Both the position numbers and the translations under genes were made by a program. The notes below the pieces were generated by a model, which did not search any database, was not told the DNA's origin, and worked only from the letters and a program-made list of their open reading frames with translations. Shown piece after piece: positions 13,591-23,599 of a stretch of 64,000 nt of DNA. Each line of letters opens with the position of its first letter. The stretch's first letter is position 1. This DNA is from Prorocentrum cordatum (lineage: Eukaryota; Sar; Dinophyceae; Prorocentrales; Prorocentraceae), in the NCBI GenBank assembly GCA_963575745.1, contig CAUYUJ010019618.1, forward strand, positions 62,001-126,000, given 5' to 3'.

Positions 13591-14090
13591 TGATCTTATG
13601 AAAAGGCTTAGCTAACCTATCTTAAACTATGTTAAAGGGTTAGATAACTCATGTTAACTCATGCTAAGTGCTAGTTAAACCGTGTTAAAGTATGATAACA
13701 CATGTTGGATTAAGTTAAACTGTGTTGAAACATGTTTAATCATGTTAAATGTCAGATCGTCCTTGTAACGCTTTAGCTAACGTTGGCTAAGCTGTCTTAA
13801 ACTTTAACTTGGCTTATGTCAACGGTTTAACATGAGTTAACATGGCTTAGCTTGGTTAGTTCGCGTTCGGCGCATACTTACTAAACCAACCGTAACGCTT
13901 AGTAACGATGCTAAGAAAACCTAACGTATCTTAACGACCCGTAACTCACCCTAAACGTTAGCTGGCTTGGCTAAGTATTTATGCGTGCGTTATAACAAGT
14001 CATGAGAACTTATAGTGGTTTATGTTGTGCTTATACATATTTAACGTATGCTTGTAACAACTTAGTAAGTAGCTAACTTAACGTAAACCA
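13590..14090. repeat. GTTAA/CTTAA-rich AT region
   Basis: About 500 bp dominated by variants of gttaa, cttaa, ctaac and catgttaa, with stops in every frame. It looks like a very degenerate tandem repeat or a short AT-rich island between GC-rich blocks. No gene. Confidence 0.5.
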
Positions 14091-14102
14091 AGATGCTTCC
14101 AA

Positions 14103-14526
14103 GTGGGCCCGGGAGGGTGGCCCGGGAGGGTGGCCCGGGAGGGTGGCCCGGGAGGGTGGCCCGGGAGGGTGGGCCCGGGAGGGTGGCCCGGGAGGGTGGG
14201 CCTGGGAGGGTGGCCCGGGAGGGTGGGCCCGGGAGGGTGGCCCGGGAGGGTGGCCCGGGAAGGCGGTCCGGGAGTGAGGGTGGCCCGGGAGGGTCCGCGA
14301 TCGAGGGTGGAGCCCGGGAGGGTGGCCCGGGAGGGTGGCCCGGGAGGGTGGCCCGGGAGGGTGTGGTCCGGATGGTTGCCCGGGAGGGTGGGCCCGGGAG
14401 GTGGGCCCGGGGGGGCTCCCGAGGGTGAGCCCGGGAGGGTTCCCGAGGGCGGGGCCCGGGAGGGTGGCCCGGGAGGGTGGCGCGGGAGGGTGGCCCGGGA
14501 GGGTGGGCCCGGGAGGGTGGCCTGGG
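14103..14526 (+). repeat. 13-bp G-rich minisatellite, array 1
   Basis: Tandem units of GGGAGGGTGGCCC, with 14-bp variants (one extra G), about 30 copies. The plus strand has regularly spaced GGG runs and could form G-quadruplexes. The same unit makes the 3.1-kb array at 53.5-56.7 kb in the same orientation. The ORFs predicted through it are artefacts. Confidence 0.95.
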
Positions 14527-15164
14527 AGTGGATAGGGTCACGGGCATGTCGGGGATCAGATTAAGAATGATGAAAATGGTTTTCTCATGGTTCTAGGCCG
14601 CTTGCGGGCCGTGCGGTGCTGAAGTTGAAAATGGTTCAAGTAGTTTCGGCGTCAAACTAGCAGCTTGGCGCGCCCGCCATTGGAAGGTATGATTACGCGC
14701 AACGCGGCCTTCGCTCAGGGGTGCCAGGGCAAGTGGCGCTTGATCCTCCTCCCCACTCTGCCCTGCAGTAGGCGGTACGAGCCAAGGGCGTTTGAGCCTT
14801 CTCCGTGCCTCTTCACATGCAGCCCGAGCTCGGCCTTTAAGCGCGCGGGTGTCTTTTGTTGGGCTAGTTGGAACTTGAGGTTGCGTCTCGAACCGAAAGA
14901 GCCAACATGTTTTGTCCCACCAATTACCGTTGCTACTGCACGCTGCTGGGGCCGCCGCCCACGAAGGCATCCCCAGGTTCGCGCCGAGTCCGTCACATGT
15001 GAAACGCGCTGCGTTTGCAGGCTGGCCCGCGCCGAGTCCGCGGCATGTGAAGGGTTTGACAACTCGGCGCCGCGCCGAGCAAGCTATCGTGCCCCCCCGA
15101 CCCTCCTTATCGGCAGAAGCAGGGGCGCGTGCAAAAGGGCACTTGTTTAAGTTGTTGTATTTTT
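14527..15164 (+). repeat. Inverted repeat block, copy 1 (partner 52,854-53,528)
   Basis: Read forward, this block matches the reverse complement of 52,854-53,528 over essentially its whole length. Examples are the ggatagggtcacgggcatg start and the cgtgcaaaagggcacttg end. Both copies abut a 13-bp GGGAGGGTGGCCC array at the same block end, yet the two arrays have the same plus-strand orientation. Open frames of 115-160 aa exist on both strands without known motifs, so no gene is claimed. Confidence 0.85.
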
Positions 15165-15996
15165 TTCAAGTTTGTGCCTAGCAGCTCCGCGAAACTACTG
15201 CAGCGCGCGCCTGTGCAGTCCATCGCTGTGTGTGTTGGGTAATTCGTTATTTTCCCTCCCCGCTCTGAGGTCGCCGCCCGGGGCGGCCGAATGACGAGAA
15301 ACTTTGCTCAAACTTGCGCCGCAGGATGTGGAGTGAGAAGATATGGTACGATGCGGGATCGATTGCACATGTCTGCGGTAACTGAATATGCAACAAGGGG
15401 GCGATTTGGGGAGACTCGTGGCCCGTCAAAGGAGGAGGACCATGAGCAGGAGCAACTGCAACAGGCGTGCGTCTAGGCGCGCGTGGCCCTGCCACTGCGT
15501 CAAAGAAAAACCGTGGTGACTATAATGATTATGGACGACCGGGGGGGGGCAGCTGCTTTGGCATTGGCGGTGCGCGCCGCAGGCATCTGGATATCTGGAC
15601 AAACCGCGGGTGCAGCTGCAGGAAGTTCTTCCTGCCCTCGCACTTCCGCTCGTTCGCCAGCGAGACCTCCCTGCTTGTTTTGCGTGCTCGGTCGCGCCCG
15701 TGTTTCATGTTGCCCACAGCCACCTGGCACTCCATCTGAGAAATGGCCCCGGCCATGTGTCTCTGGAAAACTGTGTATGGGTCCTTGTTGGTAAACAGCC
15801 CTGGGATCGAGGCGTGCGCCAACTCCAAACCTCGCTTTTCGCACTCCGCGATCGCCTCTTCCTGCGCCATCAAGCGGCGGGCCAACCGCTTCTCGTCGGG
15901 CACCACGATCCGCTCAATGCCGCGCTTCTCGCACCTGTCCAGGAAGGCGGCCACGCCCGGCCTGGACAGGAACGGCGTTGAACCTGGGGAAGCAAA
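15164..15996 (-). repeat. Inverted arm A carrying a serine recombinase exon
   Basis: This arm matches the reverse complement of 18,918-19,752 at high identity, from gtttgtgcctagcagctccgcg on one side to the ggttgaacc..gcaaa junction on the other. The sequence just right of each arm (aaacatgatggacccacga) is present in direct orientation at both loci, so the arm is flipped relative to a conserved flank. Confidence 0.9.
15535..15984 (-). pseudogene. Serine recombinase (resolvase/invertase family) exon, copy A
   Basis: The minus-strand frame reads GSTPFLSRPGVAAFLDRCEKRG, then IVVPDEKRLARRL, CEKRGLELAHAS, and AGAISQMECQVAVGNMKHGRDRARK. This is the order of the C-terminal half of a serine-recombinase catalytic domain: RPG..LD, a hydrophobic strand, D-x-[KR]-R-[L]-x-R, and the long E helix ending in R..Gr. 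It continues with KCEGRKN, similar to the start of the DNA-binding region in this family. The N-terminal segment with the nucleophilic Ser (Y-x-R-x-S) is not visible nearby. The sequence CTTCCCCAG just upstream looks like a 3' splice site, so this may be an internal exon. The frame is still open for a short way beyond, into unrelated residues. Copy B on the other strand is about 95% identical by eye. Confidence 0.6.
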
Positions 15997-16077
15997 CATG
16001 ATGGACCCACGAACCCGGAAAGGGATATTGACATGTGCAACATGGTCACTTTTTCACGATATCCAACTGGGCGACAC

Positions 16078-16250
16078 CTCACGAAACATCCCACGAGACA
16101 CCCCGCGAAACATGCCAGGAGACACCTCACGAAACAACCCACGAGACACCTCGCGAAACATTCCACGAGACACCCCGTGAAACATTCCACGAGACACCCC
16201 ACGAACAGGCAACCACTCAACCAGACACCCCACGAAACATTCCACGGGGG
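16078..16250 (+). repeat. Short tandem repeats CACGAGACACCYCGCGAAACAT, set 1
   Basis: Seven or eight degenerate units of about 22-24 bp, alternating cacgagacacc and cgaaacattc. The same set recurs at 19,825-20,045 in the same orientation. Both sets lie immediately left of a 16-bp G-rich array. Confidence 0.85.
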
Positions 16251-16254
16251 TGCG

Positions 16255-16893
16255 ACTGGGTGTGGTCGTGCTGGGGCGTGGTCGTGCTGGAGTATGGTCG
16301 TGTTGGGGTGTGGTCGTGCTGGGGTGTGGTCGTGCTGGGGTGTGGTCGTGCTGGGGTGTGGTCGTGCTAGGGGGGTGGACGTGCTGGGGGGTGGTCGTGC
16401 TGGGGCGTGGTCGTGCTGGGGCGTGGTCGTGCTGGGGCGTGGTCGTGCTGGGGTGTGGTCGTGCTGTGGTGAGGTCGTGCTGCGGTGTGGTCGTGCTGGG
16501 GTGTGGTCTTGCTGGGGTGGGGTCGTGCTGGGGTGTGGTCGTGCTGGGGTGTGGTCGTGCTGGGGGGTGGTCGTGCTGTGGTGGGGTCGTGCTGGGGTGG
16601 GGTCGTGCTGGGGTGTGGTCGTGCTGGGGTGTGGTCGTGCTGGGGTGTGGTCGTGCTAGGGTGGGGTCGTGCTGGAGTGGGGTCGTGCTGGGGTGTGGTC
16701 GTGCTGGGGTGTGGTCGTGCTGGGGTGTGGTCGTGCTGGGGTGTGGTCGTGCTGGGGTGTGGTCGTGCTGGGGTGTGGTCGTGCTGGGGTGTGGTCGTGC
16801 TGGGGCGTGGTCGTGCTGGGCGTGGTCGTGCTGGGGTGTGGTCAGGCTGGGGGTGTGGTCGTGCTGGGGGGCCGTGTCGTGCTGGGGTGTGCT
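16255..16893 (+). repeat. 16-bp G-rich minisatellite, array 1
   Basis: About 40 tandem copies of GTCGTGCTGGGGTGTG with point variants. G-rich on the plus strand, as in the second array (20,046-20,692). The Val/Gly/Cys-rich ORFs through it are artefacts. Confidence 0.95.
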
Positions 16894-17009
16894 TCCGCGC
16901 GAGACCATCCTCAGAATTCCTGCGCCGCGGGGGCCCGCCCCTGGCGCTTCACCTCTCTCTCACCCTTTCCCCCCCCTCTCCCTTCCTTTTCCGCGTCGCG
17001 GTCGGCTCT

Positions 17010-17295
17010 GCAAAAACAGCGTGTCGCTCGAGACATCCTCAACAAATTCTGAAACCAAGCGTTTCGCTCGAGACATCCCCAACTCTGCAAAACCAGCGTC
17101 TCGCTCGAGACATCCTCAACAAATTCTGAAAAACAAGCGTTTCGCTCGAGACATCCTCAAAAATAATTTCGCCGGCCTCCTTCGACCTCGATATTTATCA
17201 GGGAATAATTTCGCCGGCCTCCTTCAAGTTGGGCACCGGGGACATGTTTACATACTAAAAGAGAACCCTGGGCCTACGCCCTTTCCGGGAAAAAA
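17010..17295 (-). repeat. CTCGAGACATCC repeat family (four units) and a CCGGCCTCCTTC block
   Basis: Four units containing GCTCGAGACATCC(T/C)CAA at about 35-60 bp spacing lie at 17,010-17,160. This is the reverse complement of the GAGGATGTCTCGAGCGAAA family found at 23.3, 42.5, 47.2 and 52.2 kb. The following 17,165-17,295 (gccggcctccttc, then a block ending tttccgggaaaaaaa) recurs in direct orientation at 52,773-52,856, and partly at 20,770-20,805. No gene. Confidence 0.8.
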
Positions 17296-17572
17296 AATCG
17301 ACGACAAATTCGGCGTGCGATTTTGCAGTACTTCGCCGCGGGGGCGGTGGAAACATGAAGGCGGGGGGGGGGGGCGCTTGCTGTAGCAATTGCGGTGCGT
17401 AGCGTCTGGCACGCTAACAAATCCAGGGTTTCGTGCCGATGGGCGACGTTACCTTCGGAAGAGGACGCGACGCGCCGCATTCCTCATCCAATGCCCCTGC
17501 GGTGTGTGGGGGCGTTGTGGCCCCGCCGTCCTGGGACGTTCTTCAAGACGAGCGTTTCCTGGGCGGTGGGGG
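17296..17572 (+). repeat. Inverted repeat arm C (partner 18,638-18,910)
   Basis: The sequence from the cgacgacaaattcggcg end to gcgtttcctgggcggtgg is found inverted at 18,638-18,910. With arms A and B it gives a nested arrangement around the unique 17.57-18.64 kb centre. Short ORFs of about 75-110 aa exist without recognisable domains. Confidence 0.85.
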
Positions 17573-18637
17573 GGTGCCCCTGGCCGCCTTCGTTATCTGT
17601 GCCTTCTGCCGCGGCACGCTGGCGCCATCCACGTTCGTCATCGTCGACGCGCGTGTCGCGGCAGCCGCCTTCATCCTGGCAGGCATGGCGCGGGCGCCAG
17701 AAAACGAAACAAACATATGTTGCGCGGTGCCCGAACGCCGCAGGCGCGGCAGATAGGAGAGGGAAGGAGGAGCAGGAGCAGGAGCAGGAGCAGGAGGAAT
17801 ACAATTAGGCGGTGGATGGGGATGCGGGGGAAGGGGGGAATGGGGCGAGGAGGGGGGCGAGGAGGAAAATTGGGGGAGGGGGCAGTGAGGAGGAAGGAGG
17901 ACGCGCGAGGGGGGGCGCGGCCCCCGCCGAGGCGTGAAAACGCTAGAGGGCGGCAGGGGCAACGCCGGCGACGGCGCCGACGAGGGTTGGGGCGGAGACA
18001 GAAGGGCGCGCCGGAAGTCGGTCCTGGACCGACTTCCGACGCGGGCCCGCGTCGGAAGTGGGTCCAGGACCGATCTCCGACGCGGGCCCGCGTCGGAAGT
18101 GGGTCCAGGGCCGACTTCCGACGCGGGCCCGCGCCAGAAGTCAGTCCTGGACCGACTTCTGGCACAGCCCGGCGGCCGGCGCCAGATGTTGGCCGACGGT
18201 CCGTGGGGGCCGTTCGAAGGGGGGGCTCTTGCGCTGGCAGGAGCAAGCGGCAGGTCGGCGGGAGTAGGCGGGGCCCACCGGCTGAGGGCCCGCCAGAGCT
18301 GGCGGGGAGGCGGACGCTCTTGCCAACAGACGTTGGCGGGAGGTCGGCGGCAGCCGGCGGAAGTGCGTGCAGCCTGCGGCCGACGGCCCGCAGGAGGCCG
18401 CGGAAGTACGTGCAGCCTACGGGCGACGGCCCAGGGGAGGTTCGTGTCGCCCGACAGAAGTCACAAATAGACTGCGGCGGACTGACAGCGGGGGCCGGCG
18501 GGGATCCCTGGGAGGCCCGTGGCAACCGGAGGAAGTAAGCGTGGACCACCCAACTGTAGCCATTCGTTGCTTTTTCGCGGCTCAAGCAGCGCGGGGGCAG
18601 CTGTTTCTGGACACGCTATCATGGACGCGGCACCCCC
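17573..18637. other. Unique centre between inverted arms; no gene supported
   Basis: The stretch is very GC-rich. It contains (GGAGCA)n at about 17,765-17,800, purine-rich runs at 17,815-17,930, a palindromic tandem repeat (18,015-18,165) and degenerate gcggccgacggcc-type repeats up to 18,470. The long open frames on both strands (up to 382 aa) are typical of GC-rich repeats, and I see no domain in them. Confidence 0.45.
18015..18168. repeat. 41-bp tandem repeat built from nested palindromes
   Basis: Three units begin at 18,036, 18,077 and 18,118. Each contains the perfect palindrome CGACGCGGGCCCGCGTCG (the third diverges to CGCGCC) and the near-palindrome GTCGGTCCTGGACCGAC or a variant. The block can fold into several alternating hairpins on either strand. 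Confidence 0.85.
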
Positions 18638-18910
18638 CCACCGCCCAGGAAACGCTCGTCTTGAAGAACGCCCCAGGACGGCGGGGCCACAACGCCCCCA
18701 CACACCGCAAGGGCATTGGATGAGGAATGCGGCGCGTCGCGTCCTCTTCCGAGGGTAACATCGCCCATCGGCACGAAACCCTGGATTTGTTAGCGTGCCA
18801 GACGCTACGCAACGCAATTGCTACAGCAAGCGCCCCCCCCCCGCCTTCATGTTTCCACCGCCCCCGCGGCGAATAACTGCAAAATCGCACGCCGAATTTG
18901 TCGTAGAGTT
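18638..18910 (-). repeat. Inverted repeat arm C' (partner 17,296-17,572)
   Basis: Reverse complement of 17,296-17,572 with few differences. It ends at gaatttgtcgtagag, immediately followed by a T10 tract and the recombinase exon of arm B. Confidence 0.85.
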
Positions 18911-18917
18911 TTTTTTT

Positions 18918-19752
18918 TGCTTCCCCAGGTTCAACGCCGTTCCTGTCCAGGCCCGGCGTGGCCGCCTTCGTGGACAGGTGCGAGAAGCGCGGCATCAAGC
19001 GGATCGTGGTGCCCGACGAGAAGCGGTTGGCCCGCCGCTTGATGGTGCAGGAAGAGGCGATCGCGGAGTGCGAAAAGCGAGGTTTGGAGTTGGTGCACGC
19101 CTCGATCCCGGGGCTGTTCACCAACAAGGACCCATGCACAGTTTTCCAGAGACACATGGCCGGGGCCATTTCTCAGATGGAGTGCCAGGTGGCTGTGGGC
19201 AGCATGAAACACGGGCGCGACCGAGCACGCAAAACAAGCACGGAGGTCTCGCTGGCGAACGAGCGGAAGTGCGAGGGCAGGAAGAATTTCCTGCAGCTGC
19301 ACCCGCGGTTTGTCCAGATATCCAGATGCCTGCGGCGCGCACCGCCAATGCCAAAGCAGCTGCCCCCCCCCCGGTCGTCCATAATCATTATAGTCACCAC
19401 GGTTTTTCTTTGACGCAGTGCCAGGGCCACGCGCGCCTAGACGCACGCCTGTTGCAGTTGCTCCTGATCATGGTCCTCCTCCTTTGACGGGCCACGAGTC
19501 TCCCCAAATCGCCCCCTTGTTGCATATGCAGCTACCGCAGACATGTGTAATCGATCCCGCATCGTACCATATCTTCTCACTCCACATCCTGCGGCGCAAG
19601 TTTGAGCAAAGTTTCTCGTCATTCGGCCGCCCAGGGCGGCGACCTCAGAGCGGGGGGGGAAAATAACGAATTACCCAACACACACAACGATGGACTGCAC
19701 AGGCGCGTGCTGCAGTAGTTTCGCGGAGCTGCTAGGCACAAACTTGAAACAT
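18918..19752 (+). repeat. Inverted arm B carrying a serine recombinase exon
   Basis: Inverted partner of 15,164-15,996. Its right junction (cacaaacttg / aaacatgatgg) joins the same right-hand flank as arm A, but with the opposite end of the arm. The two loci therefore differ by a flip of this ~830-bp unit. Confidence 0.9.
18930..19413 (+). pseudogene. Serine recombinase exon, copy B
   Basis: The frame begins after TTTTTTTTTTGCTTCCCCAG, a good polypyrimidine tract and 3' splice site. It then reads FLSRPGVAAFVDRCEKRG, IVVPDEKRLARRL, ASIPGLFTNKDP, AGAISQMECQVAVG and KCEGRKNFLQ. These are the same resolvase-type features as copy A, with substitutions such as L/V, E/K, A/V and Y/C. The last residues before the stop at 19,413 (RSSIIIIVTTVFL) look like read-through into an intron. 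The catalytic-Ser N-terminus is absent, so this is an exon of a split gene or a remnant. Family assignment rests on motif order and is my inference. Confidence 0.6.
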
Positions 19753-19824
19753 GATGGACCCACGAACCCGGAAAGGGATATAGACATGTGGAGCACGGTC
19801 ACGTTTTCACGATACCCAACTGGG

Positions 19825-20045
19825 CGACACCTCAAGAAACATCCCACGAGACACCCCGCGAAACATCCCACGAGACACCTCGCGAAACATTCCACGAGAC
19901 ACCTCGCGAAACATTCCACGCGACACCCCGCGAAACATTCCGCGAGACACCCCACGAACAGGCAACCACTCAACCAAAGCACATCGCGGACGAGGACGAC
20001 AACGGCATTCCACGAGACACCCCACGAAACATTCCACGGGAGTGC
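19825..20045 (+). repeat. CACGAGACACC..GCGAAACAT tandem repeats, set 2
   Basis: Same units and orientation as 16,078-16,250. An unrelated insert of about 40 bp lies at 19,976-20,015 (aagcacatcgcggacgagg...). Confidence 0.85.
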
Positions 20046-20692
20046 GACTGGGTGTGGTCGTGCTGGGGTGTGGTCGTGCTGGGGCGTGGTCGTGCTGAGG
20101 AGTGGTCGTGCTGGGGTGTGGTCGTGCTGGGGTGCGGTCGTGCTGGGGGGTGGTCGTGCTGGGGGGTGGTCGTGCTGATGGGGTGGCCGTGCTGGGGGGT
20201 GGTCGTGCTGGGGCGTGGTCGTGCTGGGGCGTGGTCGTGCTGGGGTGTGGTCGTGCTGTGGTGAGGTCGCGCTGTGGTGAGGTCGTGCTGGGGTGTGGTC
20301 GTGCTGGGGTGTGGTCTTGCTGGGGTGGGCTCGTGCTTGGGTGGGGTCGCGCTGTGGTGAGGTCGTGCTGGGGTGTGGTCGTGCTGGGGTGGGCTCGTGC
20401 TGGGGCGGGGTCGTGCTGGGGAGTGGTCGTGCTGTGGCGTGGTCGTGCTGGGGTGTGGTCGTGCTTGGGTGGGGTCGTGCTGGGGTGTGGTCGTGCTGGG
20501 GTGTGGTCGTGCTGGGGTGGGCTCGTGCTGGGGTGGGGTCGTGCTGGGGCGTGGTCGTGCTGGGGTGTGGTCGTGCTGGGGTGTGGTCGTGCTGGGGCGT
20601 GGTCGTGCTGGGGTGGGGTCGTGCTGGGGCGGGGTCGTGCTGGGGTGTGGTCGTGCTGGGGCATGGTCGAGCTGGGGTGTGGTCGTGCTGAG
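20046..20692 (+). repeat. 16-bp G-rich minisatellite, array 2
   Basis: About 40 copies of GTCGTGCTGGGGTGTG and variants, in the same orientation as array 1. The ORFs through it are artefacts. Confidence 0.95.
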
Positions 20693-20739
20693 GCGGCCCG
20701 CACCCTGTGATTTATCGATCGGGATTTCGAAAACAAGCG

Positions 20740-21165
20740 TTTCGCCTGAGACATCCTCAAATTTTAATCCGCCGGCCTCCTTCGACCTCGATATTTATCA
20801 GGGAAAGAACCTGACCGGACAAGAACGGGAAGCGCCGTTTTTTATCCACCACGTGCGTCAGAGACCGTATTGGCGAGAACGTCAGAGAAACACATAAACG
20901 CAACAGAACAGACTAAATGATGGCCTGCCGCGTTCCGACGGCCCAAGACGGCCCAAGAGGCCCCCAAGATCGCTTTAAGATCGCCCAAGAGGCCTTCAAG
21001 ATGGCCCCGAAACGGCCCAAGAAGTCCCCAAGACGGTCCAAAGAGGGCCCTAACACGGCGCAAGAGGCCTCCAAGACGCCCAAGATGTCTTCCAAGACGG
21101 CCAAGATGGCCTCCAAGACGGCTAAGATGGCTCCAAGAGAGCCCCAAGACGGCCCAAGAGGCCTC
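20740..21165 (+). repeat. Interspersed block P, copy 1 (partner 42,765-43,165)
   Basis: From ctgaccggacaagaacggg through degenerate CCAAGACGGCCCAAGAGG-type units, this block is repeated at 42,765-43,165. The KxAPKRPKKSP-like (forward) and LGPSWG-like (reverse) translations come from the short repeat and are not taken as genes. Confidence 0.85.
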
Positions 21166-21167
21166 GA

Positions 21168-21575
21168 AGACGGTCTTCCGTGCTCCTGTGGTCTGCCGTG
21201 CTCCTTTGGGGTCTGCCGTGCTCCTGTGGAGTTTGCCGTGCGAACGTGTGGTCTGCCGTGCTCCTGTGTGGTCTGGCGTGCTCCTGTATGGTCTGCCGTG
21301 CTCTTGTGTGGTTTGCCGTGCTCCTGTGTGGTCTGCCGTGCTCCCGTGGGGTCTGCCGTGTCCTGTGTGGTCTGCCGTGGTCCTGTGTGGTCTGCCGTGC
21401 TCCTGTGTGGTCTGCCGTGCTCCTTCTTGGTCTGCCGTGCTCATGTGCGGTCTGCCGTGCTCCTGTGGGGTCTGCCGTGCGAACGTGTGGACTGCCGTGC
21501 TCATTTGGGGTCTGCCTTGCTCCTTTGTGGTTTGCCGCCGCTCCGGCGTGGCTGCCGTGCTACTATGTGGTCAGC
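21168..21575 (+). repeat. 20-bp minisatellite, array a
   Basis: Tandem copies of TCTGCCGTGCTCCTGTGTGG with variants. Because 20 is not a multiple of three, each frame gives the same CGLPCSCV/VCRAPVWSAVLL pattern. Those ORFs are artefacts. Confidence 0.95.
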
Positions 21576-21925
21576 AGACCCAGGGCTGAGGGAAGGTGGA
21601 GCAGTGCTTCTCCTCTTTGTTCTTTTTTGTTTTGTTTCATTGTTTTTTTTCTCTCTCTTTTTTTCTTTTTTAATTTTTTACCTTTTTTTCAGTGCTCTGG
21701 TGGTCCATCACCCGCCCAGCTCCGTCCCCTCCCACTCTGGACCGATCTTGCGGGACGCTGGCTTGTGGCAGCGCATCGCGCGTCCATAGCGTTCGCGTGC
21801 TTGCTTTTACCTCCTTTAATGTCTGCTCCACCTCTCCTTGAGACGCAGAAGCCTCCGAGCGCCGGGAGCAGAAATGATGCACTTTCGAAAAATCTGTTTG
21901 GATGAGTTTTGTTAGCGCGGACTCG
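21576..21925 (+). repeat. Interspersed block Q, copy 1, with an 88-bp T-rich insertion
   Basis: This block (gtcagcagacccagggctgag ... tttggatgagttttgttagcgcgg) recurs at 43,572-43,835. Copy 1 alone contains a T-rich insertion at 21,609-21,696, flanked by the 7-bp direct repeat CAGTGCT. Copy 2 has the uninterrupted site at about 43,604. Confidence 0.9.
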
Positions 21926-22735
21926 GAATTCAATTTTTCCGGCGACGGCCAGAGCCGACGCCAGCGCTGGATCCGGCTCGGCCGCCAGCCCAGGTGCCGG
22001 CCCGGGCGTTCGGTTCGAGCGCCGGCCTGGGTGCCGGAATCGGCCCGGAAGGGGTTCAGGGCGCCGGGAGCAGAAAATCAATATTTTCGAAAGAAAAATA
22101 TGTCTTGGAGTGGCCTTTTTTCCGCACCGCCTCGGAATTCAATTTTCCGGCGCCGGCCGGCGCCGGAACCGGCCCGGGCGCTGGCCCGGGTGCTGGCCCA
22201 GGCGTTCGGCGCGAGCGCCGGCCCGGGTGCCGGAAGCGGCCCGGAAGGGGTTCCCGGGCGCCGGGAGCAGAAAATCAATATTTTCGAAAGAAAAATATGT
22301 CTTGGAGTGGCCTTTTTTCGGCACCGCCTCGGAATTCAATTTTCCGACGCCGGCCGGCGCCGGAACCGGCCCGGGCGCTGGCCCGGGTGCTGGCCCGGGC
22401 GTTTGGCTCGAGCGCCGGCCCGGGTGCCAGAAGCGGCCCGGAAGGGGTTCCGGGCGCCGGGAGCAGAAAATCAATATTTTCGAAAGAAAATTATGTCTTG
22501 GAGTGGCCTTTTTTCGGCACCGCCTCGGAATTCAATTTTCCGGCGCCGGAACCGGCCCGGGCGCTGGCCCGGGTGCCGGCCCGGGCGTTTGGCTCGAGCG
22601 CCGGCCCGGGTGAGGGAATCGGCCCGGAAGGGGTTCCAGGGCGCCGGGAGGAGAAAATCAATATTTTCAAAAGAAAAATATGTCTTGGAGTGGCCTTTTT
22701 TCGGCACCGCCTCGGAATTCAATTTTCTGGCGCCG
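21926..22735 (+). repeat. 190-209-bp tandem repeat, about 4 units
   Basis: Units start at GAATTCAAT at 21,926, 22,135, 22,332, 22,528 and 22,715. Each contains a gcgccgg-rich half and a conserved AT half, atcaatattttcgaaagaaaa. About 1.5 units recur at 43,838-44,115. The open frames (up to 455 aa) are repeat artefacts. Confidence 0.93.
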
Positions 22736-23315
22736 GCCGTGCTCCTGCGCGGTCTGCCGTGCTCCTGTGGCGTCTGCCGTGCTCCTGTGTGGTCTGCCGT
22801 GCTCCTGTGGTCTGCCGTGCTCATTTGGGGTTTCCCGCGAGCTTGTGGGGTCTGCCGTGCTCCTGTGGGGGAAACGCCAGCGGCGTCCGGGGTACAACAA
22901 TAGGCGCGTTTATGTTGTACCTGCGCGCGGTCTGCCGTGCTCCTGTGGGGATTGCCGTGCTCCTGTGTGGTCTGCCGTGCTCCTGTGTGGTTTGCCGTGC
23001 ACCTGTGGTCTGCCGTGCTCCTTTGTGGTTTGCCGTGCTCCTGTGGGGTCTGCCGTGCTCCTGTGGGGTCTGCCGTGCTCCTGTGAGGTCTGCGGTGCTA
23101 TTGTGTGGTCTGCAGTGCTTCTGTGGTCTGCCGTGCTCATTTGGGATCTGCCGTGCTCGTGTGGTGTCTGCCGTGCTCCTGCGGGATCTGCTGTGCTCCT
23201 TGTGTCGTCTCTTTGGTCTGCCGTGCTCCTTTGTGGTCTGCCGTGATCTTGTGGGGTCTGCCGTGCTCCTGTGTGGTCTGCCGTGCTCCTTTTTTTCCGC
23301 CTGCCGTGCTCCTGC
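22736..23315 (+). repeat. 20-bp minisatellite, array b
   Basis: Same 20-bp family. It is interrupted at about 22,868-22,930 by a unique stretch (gaaacgccagcggcgtccgg...). Confidence 0.93.
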
Positions 23316-23580
23316 TCATTTTCTGAGGACGTCCCGAGCGAAAACGTCATTTTTAACATAAGAGGTTGTAAAACACCTCTGTCGGATCTCATTTTTTCGA
23401 GGATGTCTCGAGCGAAACGCTCATTTTTCATGCATAACAAAAATTTTTGATATTTTTCAACATCCCGATTTTTTGAGGATGTCTCGAGCGAAACCGTCAT
23501 TTTTAACATAAGACGTCTTAAGCGATAGCCTCCAACACCTCGATTTTTCGAGGATGTCTCGAGCGAAATGGCCATTTTGG
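23316..23580 (+). repeat. Block R, copy 1: four ~70-bp units with GAGGATGTCTCGAGCGAAA
   Basis: Each unit holds GAGG(A/C)(C/T)GTC(T/C)CGAGCGAAA followed by an AT-rich part. Near-identical copies lie at 42,500-42,762, 47,212-47,478 and 52,208-52,475, always right after the 20-bp array. No gene. Confidence 0.9.
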
Positions 23581-23599
23581 GGAATCCGCCAACGACTTG

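Noticed and set aside
16250-17386. 378-aa Val/Gly/Cys/Trp-rich ORF
   Set aside because: Translation of the 16-bp array plus unrelated downstream sequence.
21168-23361. ORFs rich in CGLPCSCV / VCRAPVWSAVLL, here and in every 20-bp array
   Set aside because: Artefacts of the 20-bp unit, which gives the same peptide in all three frames.
23569-23575. SL-like GGCCATTTTGGGG words in block R
   Set aside because: They share only CCATTTTGG with the SL and lack the flanking CCGTAG and CTCAAG.
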